Of a stretch of 64,000 nt of DNA, positions 1-8,214 are shown one piece after another. Source of the stretch: Candidatus Competibacteraceae bacterium (GTDB taxonomy: Bacteria > Pseudomonadota > Gammaproteobacteria > Competibacterales > Competibacteraceae); NCBI GenBank assembly GCA_016712625.1, contig JADJQQ010000003.1, positions 62,001 to 126,000 of the forward strand, written 5' to 3'. Both the position numbers and the translations under genes were made by a program. Numbering within the stretch: the stretch's first letter is position 1; each line of letters opens with the position of its first letter. The notes below the pieces were generated by a model. The model worked only from the letters and a program-made list of their open reading frames with translations. It was not told where the DNA came from and did not search any database.

Positions 1-2
1 CG

Positions 3-1049
3 GCGCTGAATCGCTTGCGGCTGGTCATGCTCAGCGGGGATTGGATTCCGCTCGATCTGCCCGGCAAGATCAAGGCGCAAAATCCGCGCATCGAACTGTA
101 CAGTCTCGGCGGCGCCACCGAAGCCTCCATCTGGTCGATCTACTATCCCATCCACCAGATCGATCCCGCCTGGGCGAGCGTGCCCTATGGCCGTCCGCTG
201 CGCAATCAGACGATGCACGTCCTGAACGAGCACCTCCACCCCGCGCCCGTCTGGGTTCCCGGCGATTTGTATATCGGCGGTATCGGCTTGGCCAAGGAAT
301 ACTGGCGGGATGCGGAAAAAACGGCCGAAAAATTCGTGGCGCTTCCCGGCACGGGCGAACGGCTCTACAAAACGGGGGACATCGGTCGCTATTTCCCCGA
401 CGGCATGATCGAGTTCCTCGGGCGCGAGGATTTTCAGGTCAAGATCAACGGCTACCGCATCGAATTGGGCGAGATCGAAACCGCCCTTTGCCGGCATCCG
501 CAAATCCGGGCGGCGGTGGCGACGGCTCACGGCAAGAACCGGGAAGCCAAGCGACTGATCGCCTACGTGGTGGCGGTGGATGCCGACGACCGACCCCGGC
601 CGGAGGATCTGAAAGCGTTTCTAGCCGCGAAGATTCCCGAATACATGATTCCTGATGCCTGGATCTGGCTCGCGGAAATTCCGCTGTCCGCCAACGGCAA
701 GGTGGATCGCAAGGCCCTGCCCGATCCGGAGCAGGGACAGAAGAATCAAGCCTTTGCTGCGCCGGAAACCGAATTGGAGCAGGAACTGGCGACGTTGTTC
801 GCCGGCGTTCTGGAAGTCGAGCGCGTCGGGCGCCTCGATAATTTCTTCGAAATGGGCGGCAACTCCATCATGGTGGTGCGACTCATCGCCCTGGTGCGGG
901 AAACCTATTTGGTGGAACTGTCGCTGAGGGATTTTTTTCTGAAGCCGACCATCGCCCAATTGGCGGAGAGCATCGAGGTGTTGCGCTGGGCTTCGATGCA
1001 GCACGACATCGACTCGGGCGACGAGAGCCGAGAGGCGGGGGAGATATGA
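3..1049 (+). CDS. NRPS C-terminal part: adenylation domain plus carrier protein (5' end outside window)
   Basis: This is the end of a nonribosomal peptide synthetase that runs off the left edge. Visible adenylation motifs are GGATEASIWS (A5), YKTGD (A7), a GREDFQVKINGYRIELGE stretch (A8) and NGKVDRKAL (A10). A carrier domain follows with the phosphopantetheine site MGGNSI. The residues I can read from the specificity pocket (M, S, L, I, W, then the A10 lysine) match the end of the known cysteine code, so Cys loading is inferred. The protein ends in an acidic tail, DSGDESREAGEI, which resembles the short C-terminal motifs bound by TubC-type docking domains. Its stop overlaps the next start (ATGATG), which implies translational coupling. 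Confidence 0.93.
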   Translation, partial: ALNRLRLVMLSGDWIPLDLPGKIKAQNPRIELYSLGGATEASIWSIYYPIHQIDPAWASVPYGRPLRNQTMHVLNEHLHPAPVWVPGDLYIGGIGLAKEYWRDAEKTAEKFVALPGTGERLYKTGDIGRYFPDGMIEFLGREDFQVKINGYRIELGEIETALCRHPQIRAAVATAHGKNREAKRLIAYVVAVDADDRPRPEDLKAFLAAKIPEYMIPDAWIWLAEIPLSANGKVDRKALPDPEQGQKNQAFAAPETELEQELATLFAGVLEVERVGRLDNFFEMGGNSIMVVRLIALVRETYLVELSLRDFFLKPTIAQLAESIEVLRWASMQHDIDSGDESREAGEI

Positions 1050-4000
1050 TGACGACTCTGGAATTGCTCTCGTTCCTCAAAGAACGGGGCGTCGAAGTAT
1101 GGGCCGACACCGGCGCGTTGCGGTTCTCCGCGCCCAAGGGTGCGATGACCGCCGAACTGAAGCAGCAATTGACGGACAGGAAGGCGGAACTCCTGGCGTT
1201 CCTCGGCAAACTGCGCTCGGAACAGGCGGCCGCCGACGCGATTCCTCGGGTGGAGGGTGAAGCCGAGCCGGCGCTCTCGTTCGCGCAGCAGCGGCTATGG
1301 CTGCTGGAGCAATTCGGCACCGGGGAGCCGGCCTACAACGTCGGTATCCGCATCGAATGGCGCGGCCCGATCCACCTCGACAACCTCAGAAAGAGTTTCG
1401 TCGAGATCGTGCGCCGACACGCGGTGTTGCGCACCGCTTATCCGGATCGCAAGGGCCGACCCTACTTGCGCGTCGCCGAAGATTTCACCCTGCCGTTCGA
1501 GGTCGTCGATCTCTCCGGCCCGAGCGAGCAGGACCAAGCTCTGCAAGTCGGAGAAAAAGTGCTTGAAGCCGGGCGCTACCCGTTTCGGTTGAAAGAGGAT
1601 CTGCCGATCCGGATCACCGTGTTGCGGACCGGCGAACGGGCGGCCACCCTCGTTCTGGTGATTCATCACATCGCCTGCGACGCCTGGTCGATGGGGCTTC
1701 TGGTCGGCGAGATGGCCCGCCTGTACGCGGCATTCCAGCGCCAGGAGCGGGCCTCGCTGCCGGCCCTCTCCATCCGATACAGTGATTTCGCCCGCTGGCA
1801 GCGGGGTCAGCTACAGGGCGATTACCTCGCCGAACAACTCGCCTACTGGAAATCGCAACTGAAGGACCCGCCGCCGCCTCTTCAGTTGCCGGTGGATCAT
1901 CCCCGTCCCGGCGTTCAGACGTTCCGGGGGGCTCGGGAACCGTTCGATCTGGGCCGCGAGCTTTCCGCATCGCTGGACGAGTTTTGTCGCGCTCGGCAAA
2001 CCACCATGTTTTCCCTGTTGCTGGCGCTGTTCGGCCTGCTGCTGTACCGCTACACCAGCGCGGATGACATTCTGATCGGGACGCCTGCCGCCAATCGCGC
2101 CCGCCGGCAACTGGAACCGTTGATCGGCTTCTTCGTCAACACCGTCGTCTTGCGCGCCCGACCGTCGGCCGCGATGAGCTTCGACGCCTTGCTCGAACAG
2201 ATCCACGCCACCGTTCGGGATTCTTTCACCTATCAGGACATCCCGTTCGAGAGCCTGATCGAGCACGTCCAAACCGGACGCGATCTCGCGCATTCGGCCT
2301 TGTTTCAAGTGCTGTTTTCCTATCAGAACGCGCCCCGGCAAGACTTCGGCATCGCCGGCGTGGAACTGGATATCACCGAGATCGACACCTTGACCGCCAA
2401 GTTCGATCTCTCCGTGACCTTGGGTCAAATCGACGGGCAGATCAAAGGCTGGATCGAGTACAACACCGATCTGTTCGAGCGAGCGACCATCGAGCGCCTC
2501 ATCGCGCACTACGAAAACCTGTCCCGGCGCGTCCTGCAAGACAGCTCCCAGGAATTGGCCGCCGTGGATTTCCTGCCGCGAGCGGAGCGCAGCCGAATCC
2601 TCGAAACGTTCAATCAGGAGCGCTTCGAACTGCCGGAGGGGCGGCTCGTCCACCAACTGTTCGAGGCGAGCGCGGACCGACATCCCGCCGAGATCGCCGT
2701 ACAGTTCGACGAAAAAACTCTGACTTATGCGGAGCTGGAACAGCGCTCGAACCAATTGGCGCATCATCTGATCGCGCTGGGCGTCGGCCCGGAAATCTTC
2801 GTCGGCGTTTTGCTCGATCGCGACGAGCGCATGGTCGTCGCCCTGCTGGGGATTTTGAAGGCCGGTGGCGCGTATGTGCCCCTTGATCCCAGCTATCCCG
2901 TCAGCCGCTTGCAATACATCGTCGAGGATACGGCGGCGCCGATCATCGTTTCGACGCGGTCGCTGCAAGGCGACGTTCCGAGCGCTGCGGCGCGGGTGGT
3001 GCTCGTCGATGACGACGAAGCGCTGTCGGGCTATCCGACTCACCGGCCGGCGGTCGCGACGGCGCAAGAGCAGCTCGCTTACGTGATCCACACCTCCGGC
3101 TCTTCCGGGCGCCCCAAGGGCGTACAGATCAGCCACCGCAACGCGGTCAGCTTTCTGCTCGCCTCCCATCGGTATTTCCCCGTTCGCCTAGGCGATACTC
3201 TGCTCGCGGTGACGACTCTATCGTTCGACATTTCCGTGCTGGAGATTTTTCTTCCCTTGCTGGGCGGGGGTCGCATTCGCCTGGTTTCGCGCGATGCCAT
3301 CAACGATGGCGCGCAATTGCGGGGAATCTTGCAAGACGAACCCATCACGTATCTGCAAGCCACGCCCAGCACCTGGAAGATTCTGCTGAAGAGCGGCTGG
3401 GAAAGCCATCCGGGATTGACCATGCTGTGCGGCGGCGAAGCGATGCCCGTGGCGCTGGCCAACCAACTGACGGCGGGCGGCGGCCGTTTGTGGAACTGCT
3501 ACGGCCCCACGGAGACCACGGTTTGGTCAACCTACGAGCGCATCGAACCCGGCGCCGACCGCATCACTATCGGCAGGCCCATCGCCAACGAGACAGCCTA
3601 CATCCTGGACGCGCGCTTGCAGCCGGTTCCCATCGGCGTCACCGGGACGCTGTACATCGGTGGGCCGGGCGTTTCCCGGGGCTATCTCAACCGGCCCGAT
3701 CTCACGCGGGAGCGCTTCATCGCCGACCCCTTCTCGCCGGAACCGGGCGCGATCCTATATGACACCGGCGACTTGGCGCGCTTCCGGGCCGACGGGCACA
3801 TCGAGTATCTCGGGCGCAACGATTTCCAAGTGAAGGTCCGGGGGTTCCGCATCGAGCTGCCGGAGATCGAAGCCGTCATCGCCGAATCGCCGGAAATCGC
3901 CGATGTGGCGGTGATCCAGGAAGGCTCGGGCGAAGATCAGCGACTGGTCGCCTATCTGGTGGCGCGGGCAGAACGGCGGCTTTCGGTCAACGAAATCAAG

Positions 4001-4489
4001 GACCGGATCAAAGCGCGTCTGCCCGGCTACATGGCGCCATCGGCGTTCGTCTATCTGGATCGCTTGCCGCTGACGCCGAACGGCAAGATCGACCGCAAGC
4101 GATTGCCAGCCCGCAACGACGACCGACCGGACCTGCAAACCGAATTCGCGGCGGCGGCAACCGAGACCCAAAAGTTCCTGGTTGCGCTGTGGCAGGAATT
4201 GCTGGATATCAAAACCATCGGCATCCGCGACAATTTTTTCGATCTGGGCGGACATTCTCTGCTGGTGGTGGAGATGCATTCGCGGCTGCAAGAGACCCTG
4301 CAACGCACCTTTCCCGTCATCGAACTGTTTCGCTACACCACCATCGCGGACTTGGCCGGGTTTCTGGATTCCGGTTCCCAACAAGCCGTCATGGATACGG
4401 AAGAAGTCCGGGAAAAACGAGCGGAAGGCAAGGAACGGCTGCAAGCGCGTTTTCGACGACGAAAAGCAACGATGACCGCCGCTGGCTAA
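1046..4489 (+). CDS. NRPS module: docking-condensation-adenylation-carrier
   Basis: A 1147-residue single-module synthetase. Residues 1 to about 55 resemble the TubC N-terminal docking domain. A condensation domain follows (SFAQQRLWLLEQF near 75; catalytic HHIACDA at 207-213, with Ala where Gly is usual). The adenylation domain has TSGSSGRPKG (A3), NCYGPTETT (A5), YDTGD (A7) and NGKIDRKRL (A10), and the carrier site is LGGHSL near 1080. Reading the pocket by hand gives D-I-L-Q-L-G-C-V-W-K, close to the known glycine code D-I-L-Q-L-G-L-I-W-K, so Gly activation is inferred. There is no thioesterase or reductase, so the chain must be released by another protein that is not present downstream here. 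The C-terminal tail is basic. Confidence 0.95.
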   Translation: MMTTLELLSFLKERGVEVWADTGALRFSAPKGAMTAELKQQLTDRKAELLAFLGKLRSEQAAADAIPRVEGEAEPALSFAQQRLWLLEQFGTGEPAYNVGIRIEWRGPIHLDNLRKSFVEIVRRHAVLRTAYPDRKGRPYLRVAEDFTLPFEVVDLSGPSEQDQALQVGEKVLEAGRYPFRLKEDLPIRITVLRTGERAATLVLVIHHIACDAWSMGLLVGEMARLYAAFQRQERASLPALSIRYSDFARWQRGQLQGDYLAEQLAYWKSQLKDPPPPLQLPVDHPRPGVQTFRGAREPFDLGRELSASLDEFCRARQTTMFSLLLALFGLLLYRYTSADDILIGTPAANRARRQLEPLIGFFVNTVVLRARPSAAMSFDALLEQIHATVRDSFTYQDIPFESLIEHVQTGRDLAHSALFQVLFSYQNAPRQDFGIAGVELDITEIDTLTAKFDLSVTLGQIDGQIKGWIEYNTDLFERATIERLIAHYENLSRRVLQDSSQELAAVDFLPRAERSRILETFNQERFELPEGRLVHQLFEASADRHPAEIAVQFDEKTLTYAELEQRSNQLAHHLIALGVGPEIFVGVLLDRDERMVVALLGILKAGGAYVPLDPSYPVSRLQYIVEDTAAPIIVSTRSLQGDVPSAAARVVLVDDDEALSGYPTHRPAVATAQEQLAYVIHTSGSSGRPKGVQISHRNAVSFLLASHRYFPVRLGDTLLAVTTLSFDISVLEIFLPLLGGGRIRLVSRDAINDGAQLRGILQDEPITYLQATPSTWKILLKSGWESHPGLTMLCGGEAMPVALANQLTAGGGRLWNCYGPTETTVWSTYERIEPGADRITIGRPIANETAYILDARLQPVPIGVTGTLYIGGPGVSRGYLNRPDLTRERFIADPFSPEPGAILYDTGDLARFRADGHIEYLGRNDFQVKVRGFRIELPEIEAVIAESPEIADVAVIQEGSGEDQRLVAYLVARAERRLSVNEIKDRIKARLPGYMAPSAFVYLDRLPLTPNGKIDRKRLPARNDDRPDLQTEFAAAATETQKFLVALWQELLDIKTIGIRDNFFDLGGHSLLVVEMHSRLQETLQRTFPVIELFRYTTIADLAGFLDSGSQQAVMDTEEVREKRAEGKERLQARFRRRKATMTAAG

Positions 4490-4509
4490 CCACACGAGGC
4501 GATAGGCTC

Positions 4510-5271
4510 ATGAACGAAACCCAACTGAAAAGCATTTACCGATTCGGTGGCTGGATCTCGCTGGTGGTCGCGGTGGGATTCTTCCTGGTCGGCGTCCTGG
4601 TCGCCATCGATCCGGCGGAACGCCTGCGGGGAGACACCATCTACCGGGCATTCGCGGAGCAACCCACCATCCCGTTGGCTTGGCGCTACATTTTCGTCGC
4701 CATCGGCATCCTGAGCGTGGCCGTGATCAACGCGCTGAGCCGCTATGTCCGCCGCCCCGGAGACGAGGATTGGGAAGGGATCGTGCAGTTCTGCACCCTC
4801 ACCGCCTTGGCCGGAACGATCCTGAGCGCACTGGACTGGATGCGGGAGATCATCGGGATTTCGCTGCTGGCCGAGGCGCACGTTGCGGGAAACCTCGCAG
4901 CCATTGCGGCGCTGAAGATGGACGCGCACTTGAGCTTCGATCCTCACTTCTTGTGGAAATTTGGCTTGCTGGGATTTTTTTATCTTCTGATCAGCCTGTT
5001 AGCTTGGCGTAATCACTCTTTGCCGCGAGGGTTGACCGCTTGGGGCGTCCTGACCGGCGCTCTGCTCAACCTAGCCATGGTGTTCGGCATCACGGACACC
5101 GTGATCCCCATCGGCGAGGGGCAGATCGCGGCGATGCAGATTCCGGCGGCCATCGGCGGATCGATTTGCGGGCCGGTCTTTCATTGCTGGCTCGGCTTGC
5201 TGCTGATCCGGGCGGGAGGCGGCTTGAGCGCCCAAAGCGCTGCCCGCCAAGATCCGGTACATGTGCATTAA
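4510..5271 (+). CDS. Polytopic membrane protein of unknown function
   Basis: A 253-residue protein starting at ATG 4510, 20 bases after the NRPS stop and probably co-transcribed with it. It has about six hydrophobic segments (for example ISLVVAVGFFLVGVLVA near residue 17 and WKFGLLGFFYLLISLLAW near 157) separated by short charged loops. I do not recognise the family. Its position suggests a role linked to the peptide product, such as export or self-protection, but this is only context. Its 3' end overlaps the next ORF by 11 bases. Confidence 0.75.
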   Translation: MNETQLKSIYRFGGWISLVVAVGFFLVGVLVAIDPAERLRGDTIYRAFAEQPTIPLAWRYIFVAIGILSVAVINALSRYVRRPGDEDWEGIVQFCTLTALAGTILSALDWMREIIGISLLAEAHVAGNLAAIAALKMDAHLSFDPHFLWKFGLLGFFYLLISLLAWRNHSLPRGLTAWGVLTGALLNLAMVFGITDTVIPIGEGQIAAMQIPAAIGGSICGPVFHCWLGLLLIRAGGGLSAQSAARQDPVHVH

Positions 5272-5539
5272 ATTCGGCATCCTGACTTTCGCCGCCACCA
5301 TTTTGCTGGGACCCCTGTACACCGTGGAGGGCTACAGCGTCACCGCCAACACGATCAGCGAACTTGGAGCGCAGAGGACGCCCAATAATGTTGTGGCGAT
5401 CATCGGTTTCGTCGCGTTTGGCCTGGGTATCGCCATCGAGTGGTTGCGGCATCGATCATGGGTGACGACACCCTTCCTGCTGTTCGGGATTTTCATCGCG
5501 GCGCTGAGCGTTTGCCCCAGAGCCGTTCGACTGGATTGA
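5261..5539 (+). pseudogene. DUF998-like membrane protein, 3'-truncated
   Basis: The 92-residue product begins MCIKFGILTF and contains GYSVTANTISELGAQRTPNN followed by a hydrophobic helix. This is the typical start of DUF998 family membrane proteins, which are usually about 200 residues long. The similarity ends near base 5520, where IS-derived DNA begins, so the last helices are missing. The start overlaps the preceding membrane gene, suggesting that both belonged to the NRPS operon before the right end was lost. Confidence 0.6.
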
Positions 5540-5659
5540 ATTCGAGGCGATAATAAAGCGGCCAATTTACTAGCGCCACATTGGATGATTCTGCTGTACT
5601 GCCCCAAGAAAGATTTCCGTCAGCTGAATATAGTGGCCACCTCGTGAGCCAAAAGGACG

Positions 5660-6111
5660 GCGGGCGGGGGCCACCTTGTTGCCTGCTCAACCCCAGGATG
5701 TCCTGGAGATCGATGGTCTGTGGCGCTTTGTGCGCCCTCGTCGGCGTGGGGTGATTTGGCTGTGGGCTGGCTCTGTGTCGACGAACCCGCCAGATCGTGG
5801 CCCACGCGCTCAGCCCGCGCGATGACGCCACCGCCCGCCTCCTTTGGGGCGCATCCCGCTCGCTTACCGCCAAAGTCAGCTTTGTACCGATCGCCTCCAA
5901 CATCTTACCCGCTGACCGTCATCAGGCCCACTATCCAAAACGGGGCCTACAAATCACACCGAACGTTTCAACAATACTCTCCGCCAACGCCTCGGTCGCT
6001 TCGTCCACAAAACGCTGTCCTCTTCCAAATCCCTTCAGATGCATGAAATTACCATCCGTCCCTTCTTGCATCAGTATAATTTAACCTGCTCACCTCAGTG
6101 AGCCACTACCC
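5660..6111 (+). pseudogene. IS1-family transposase remnant (3' part)
   Basis: The DNA matches the second half of the IS1-like element at 15244-15997, including the stretches encoding a DELWxFV-like segment, the RDDATARLLW region and the C-terminal YHN/FNNTLRQRLGRFV region, but it is broken by many frameshifts. The right terminal repeat GAGCCACTACCC is intact and ends at 6111. The left end and the zinc-finger ORF are missing. It is a dead fragment marking the junction between the NRPS cluster and the defence region. Confidence 0.75.
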
Positions 6112-6152
6112 GCATTATCGAGAGGGGCCGAGTGACTGACGGAATGGTGGAG

Positions 6153-6740
6153 TTACCTCGCCGCGAAGCCCAAGATAGACCGCAAAGGCATTGTTGGTTC
6201 GCACGGCCAGGGCGTGGGCGGCGGGGGCAGTACGGCCAGTTCCGGGTCGTCGGCCGCCACCAGCCATGCCTTGAAGGTGGCGCAGCGCAGGTAGGCGTGC
6301 GCCCACGCCGGACGGGCGCAAAAGGCGGCCACCAGGGGCGGGGGCAGATCGAAGCCCAGCGGTTCGGCGGCGCGGGCGACCGCCCGGCACCGCCGCGCCC
6401 AGCGCGGCGTGCTCGACCGGGGCGGCGCGTCCAGGTGCTCGTACCAATACCGCGCCGTTTCGGGGTCCAATACGCCCGCCTCGTCGCTTAAGACCCGCCG
6501 CAGCCGCAGCCAGCCAACGATGTGCGCGCAGTCGATGCCATCGCCATGGTCGGTTGCCAGCTCGAACATCCATGCTTCCACCGGCGGCGGGCGACAGGCC
6601 GGCGGCGCGTCGTGGATCGCCGCCCGCACCAAGCGGTTGGCCAGCCCGGGCGGCAGGGCGTCGGCAAGCCGCAGCTGATGAATCCAGAAAACGCAATAAC
6701 CGATGAAGGGCCGTTGCAATCGGGCATGGGTTTCGATCAT
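6153..6740 (-). CDS. Hypothetical protein, full-length copy of a duplicated gene
   Basis: A 195-residue soluble protein (MIETHARLQRPFIGYCVFW...) with a tract of prolines near its C-terminus. I do not recognise the family. Its first two thirds recur at 18060-18415, where the copy is frameshifted and truncated. Upstream lies a scrap of the 3' end of a vWA gene, the same neighbour as in the second copy, so the gene originally followed the vWA gene in an operon (vWA then this protein). Its function is probably tied to the vWA/FtsZ-like pair. Confidence 0.6.
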   Translation of the reverse strand: MIETHARLQRPFIGYCVFWIHQLRLADALPPGLANRLVRAAIHDAPPACRPPPVEAWMFELATDHGDGIDCAHIVGWLRLRRVLSDEAGVLDPETARYWYEHLDAPPRSSTPRWARRCRAVARAAEPLGFDLPPPLVAAFCARPAWAHAYLRCATFKAWLVAADDPELAVLPPPPTPWPCEPTMPLRSILGFAAR

Positions 6741-6891
6741 TCGGGTCGCCTCCGAACAGACGCGAGGAGCCGCCAGGGAGCGGCTTTAAAAAAACCATCA
6801 CTCAGCGGGTCAAAATCCGCTTTTCCCGCGCCTTCGTCAACCAGCGCGGGAACTCGTTCAATAGCCGGTCGTACAGTTCGGCGTCCTTGAT
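6386..6891. repeat. 506-bp direct repeat, copy A
   Basis: Nearly identical to 18060-18566; both copies read the same way. The copies differ by a handful of substitutions and small indels. Copy A carries the 5' part of the 195-residue gene plus the last roughly 25 codons of the vWA gene. Identity stops abruptly at both ends, at GGCACCGCC on the left and CCTTGAT on the right. No IS terminal repeats are visible at the boundaries. Confidence 0.9.
6801..6891 (-). pseudogene. 3' scrap of a vWA-domain gene
   Basis: The minus strand encodes the residues corresponding to the end of the vWA protein at 18477-19151 (AELYDRLLNEFPRWLTKARE). The match begins abruptly at 6891 and nothing of the vWA core is present upstream. 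It is a leftover of the duplication that produced the repeat pair 6386-6891 and 18060-18566. Confidence 0.7.
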
Positions 6892-7023
6892 CGTTTCGCA
6901 CGGAGGCTCCCTCACACACACCACCTGCCTCACCTCTTTTCGAGACGCCCGCGAATCCCTGCCGGGTCTACGGCTTGGTGATGGTTACTTGCATTACAAT
7001 CGATCTACGGCTTTTGGTGCGGT

Positions 7024-8214
7024 CTAGCTAAACGTCGCTGTCTTTGGATCATAGACTGCTTCGGTAATGGAACCATCCCGAATACGTTGAATCGCTTCCT
7101 CGATCACAGAAAGCGGCACCAGAAACCATTCCCTCGGCTTGACCGGATGGCCGAAACGGTCTTCGAGAGTCAAGTTTAATTGTGCCGCGCCGAACAGGCG
7201 GTGAAAGAGGCTTTCTAGTCGGGTACGGTTCAGGTTGCGCAGCGTGTAGGTGGCGACTACTTCCACGTCGGCCAACAAATAGGTGGCCTCTTTTGCGGCG
7301 CCCGCGATGCGCGTCTCCACCTTGCCACCAGTCACACCGATTTTGTGGATCAGTTCGCGGTGCTCGGCTACAAAGGGGTGATTGGACCGGCTGCGCAACA
7401 CATAGATGGTGCCGGTTGCAATATCGTCTGGCTCTGGCGCATCGCCAAACAGCGGTCCCAGATTCGGGTCAGTCAGGCGACGACCGGTCTCATCCTTGTA
7501 GAGTGCTCGTTGTAAAGAACGGCGCAGCAAATTGCTTTCCGTGCCGTTGGCGTAAATGACGCGCAGCCGCGCGTCGCTCTCGCCATTCGGTGCTTTGATG
7601 GTTTCGCCGATATCCGCCACATAGGCAAGCTGCCCACCGACGATGAAGTAGTTGCCGCTGGCAATACTGGTATCGCGTCTGAAGCGTCGGGCAGTCCGCA
7701 CGCCAGCCTTCAACTCCCGCTCTACCTGTTGGAACAGGGGTTGAAACTTTTCAAAGTCTGCGCACGGCGTGCGGTCGGCGATTTCCTCTGCGGCCTGCTT
7801 GGCCGCGTAGGAGCGGACATGGCGCAGTACGGTGATGGCGTTCGGGTCAGCGGGTGCAGTGCCTGCATCTACGCTAACCCCCAGTTCGGCTAACAAAGCG
7901 TCTTCGTCCAGCGTACCGGTATCGGCTAGGGCCGCCACCGTACCCGACAGCAGGCCAGGGCTATCCAGCCCGGCTAGCAGGGTTTGTGCTTCGGGTAATT
8001 TGCGAATCTGCTCCAAACGCACGGCATACAGCCGTTCAAAAATGTCACGCCTCTCACCATGCCGTGGTGCGCGGCCATGGGTCTGATGAAAGCGCAGAAT
8101 ATCCTCGAAACCGGCGATAATGCGTTCCTCGCGTGCGGTGTGGCTGGACGTTTTAAGCGGTGTGAGCTCTACGCCCAGCGCTTCCAGTAATTCGTCATCA
8201 TCCATCTCAGCCAT
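7024..8214 (-). CDS. GIY-YIG (T5orf172-type) nuclease-domain protein
   Basis: The last gene of the restriction-like operon. I chose ATG 8214 (MAEMDDDELLEALG...), which overlaps the helicase stop by 8 bases; the frame extends further upstream only inside the helicase gene. The N-terminal half is helical. The C-terminal third has TIYVLRS, then HKIGVTGGKVETRI, then RLFGAAQLNL, which fits the T5orf172/GIY-YIG nuclease fold. It probably acts as the DNA-cutting or targeting subunit of the helicase next to it. The length is about 396 residues, and no frameshift is seen. Confidence 0.8.
   Translation of the reverse strand: MAEMDDDELLEALGVELTPLKTSSHTAREERIIAGFEDILRFHQTHGRAPRHGERRDIFERLYAVRLEQIRKLPEAQTLLAGLDSPGLLSGTVAALADTGTLDEDALLAELGVSVDAGTAPADPNAITVLRHVRSYAAKQAAEEIADRTPCADFEKFQPLFQQVERELKAGVRTARRFRRDTSIASGNYFIVGGQLAYVADIGETIKAPNGESDARLRVIYANGTESNLLRRSLQRALYKDETGRRLTDPNLGPLFGDAPEPDDIATGTIYVLRSRSNHPFVAEHRELIHKIGVTGGKVETRIAGAAKEATYLLADVEVVATYTLRNLNRTRLESLFHRLFGAAQLNLTLEDRFGHPVKPREWFLVPLSVIEEAIQRIRDGSITEAVYDPKTATFS

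Noticed and set aside
1811..3169. 452-residue open frame on the minus strand
   Set aside because: It lies entirely opposite the NRPS gene, whose motifs are clear; high GC makes long antisense frames common. The translation has no family resemblance.
5493..5600. Minus-strand LEFNPVERLWG-like segment resembling the end of an IS630 transposase
   Set aside because: The match is about ten residues and the surrounding frame overlaps the IS1 remnant; too short to call a separate element.
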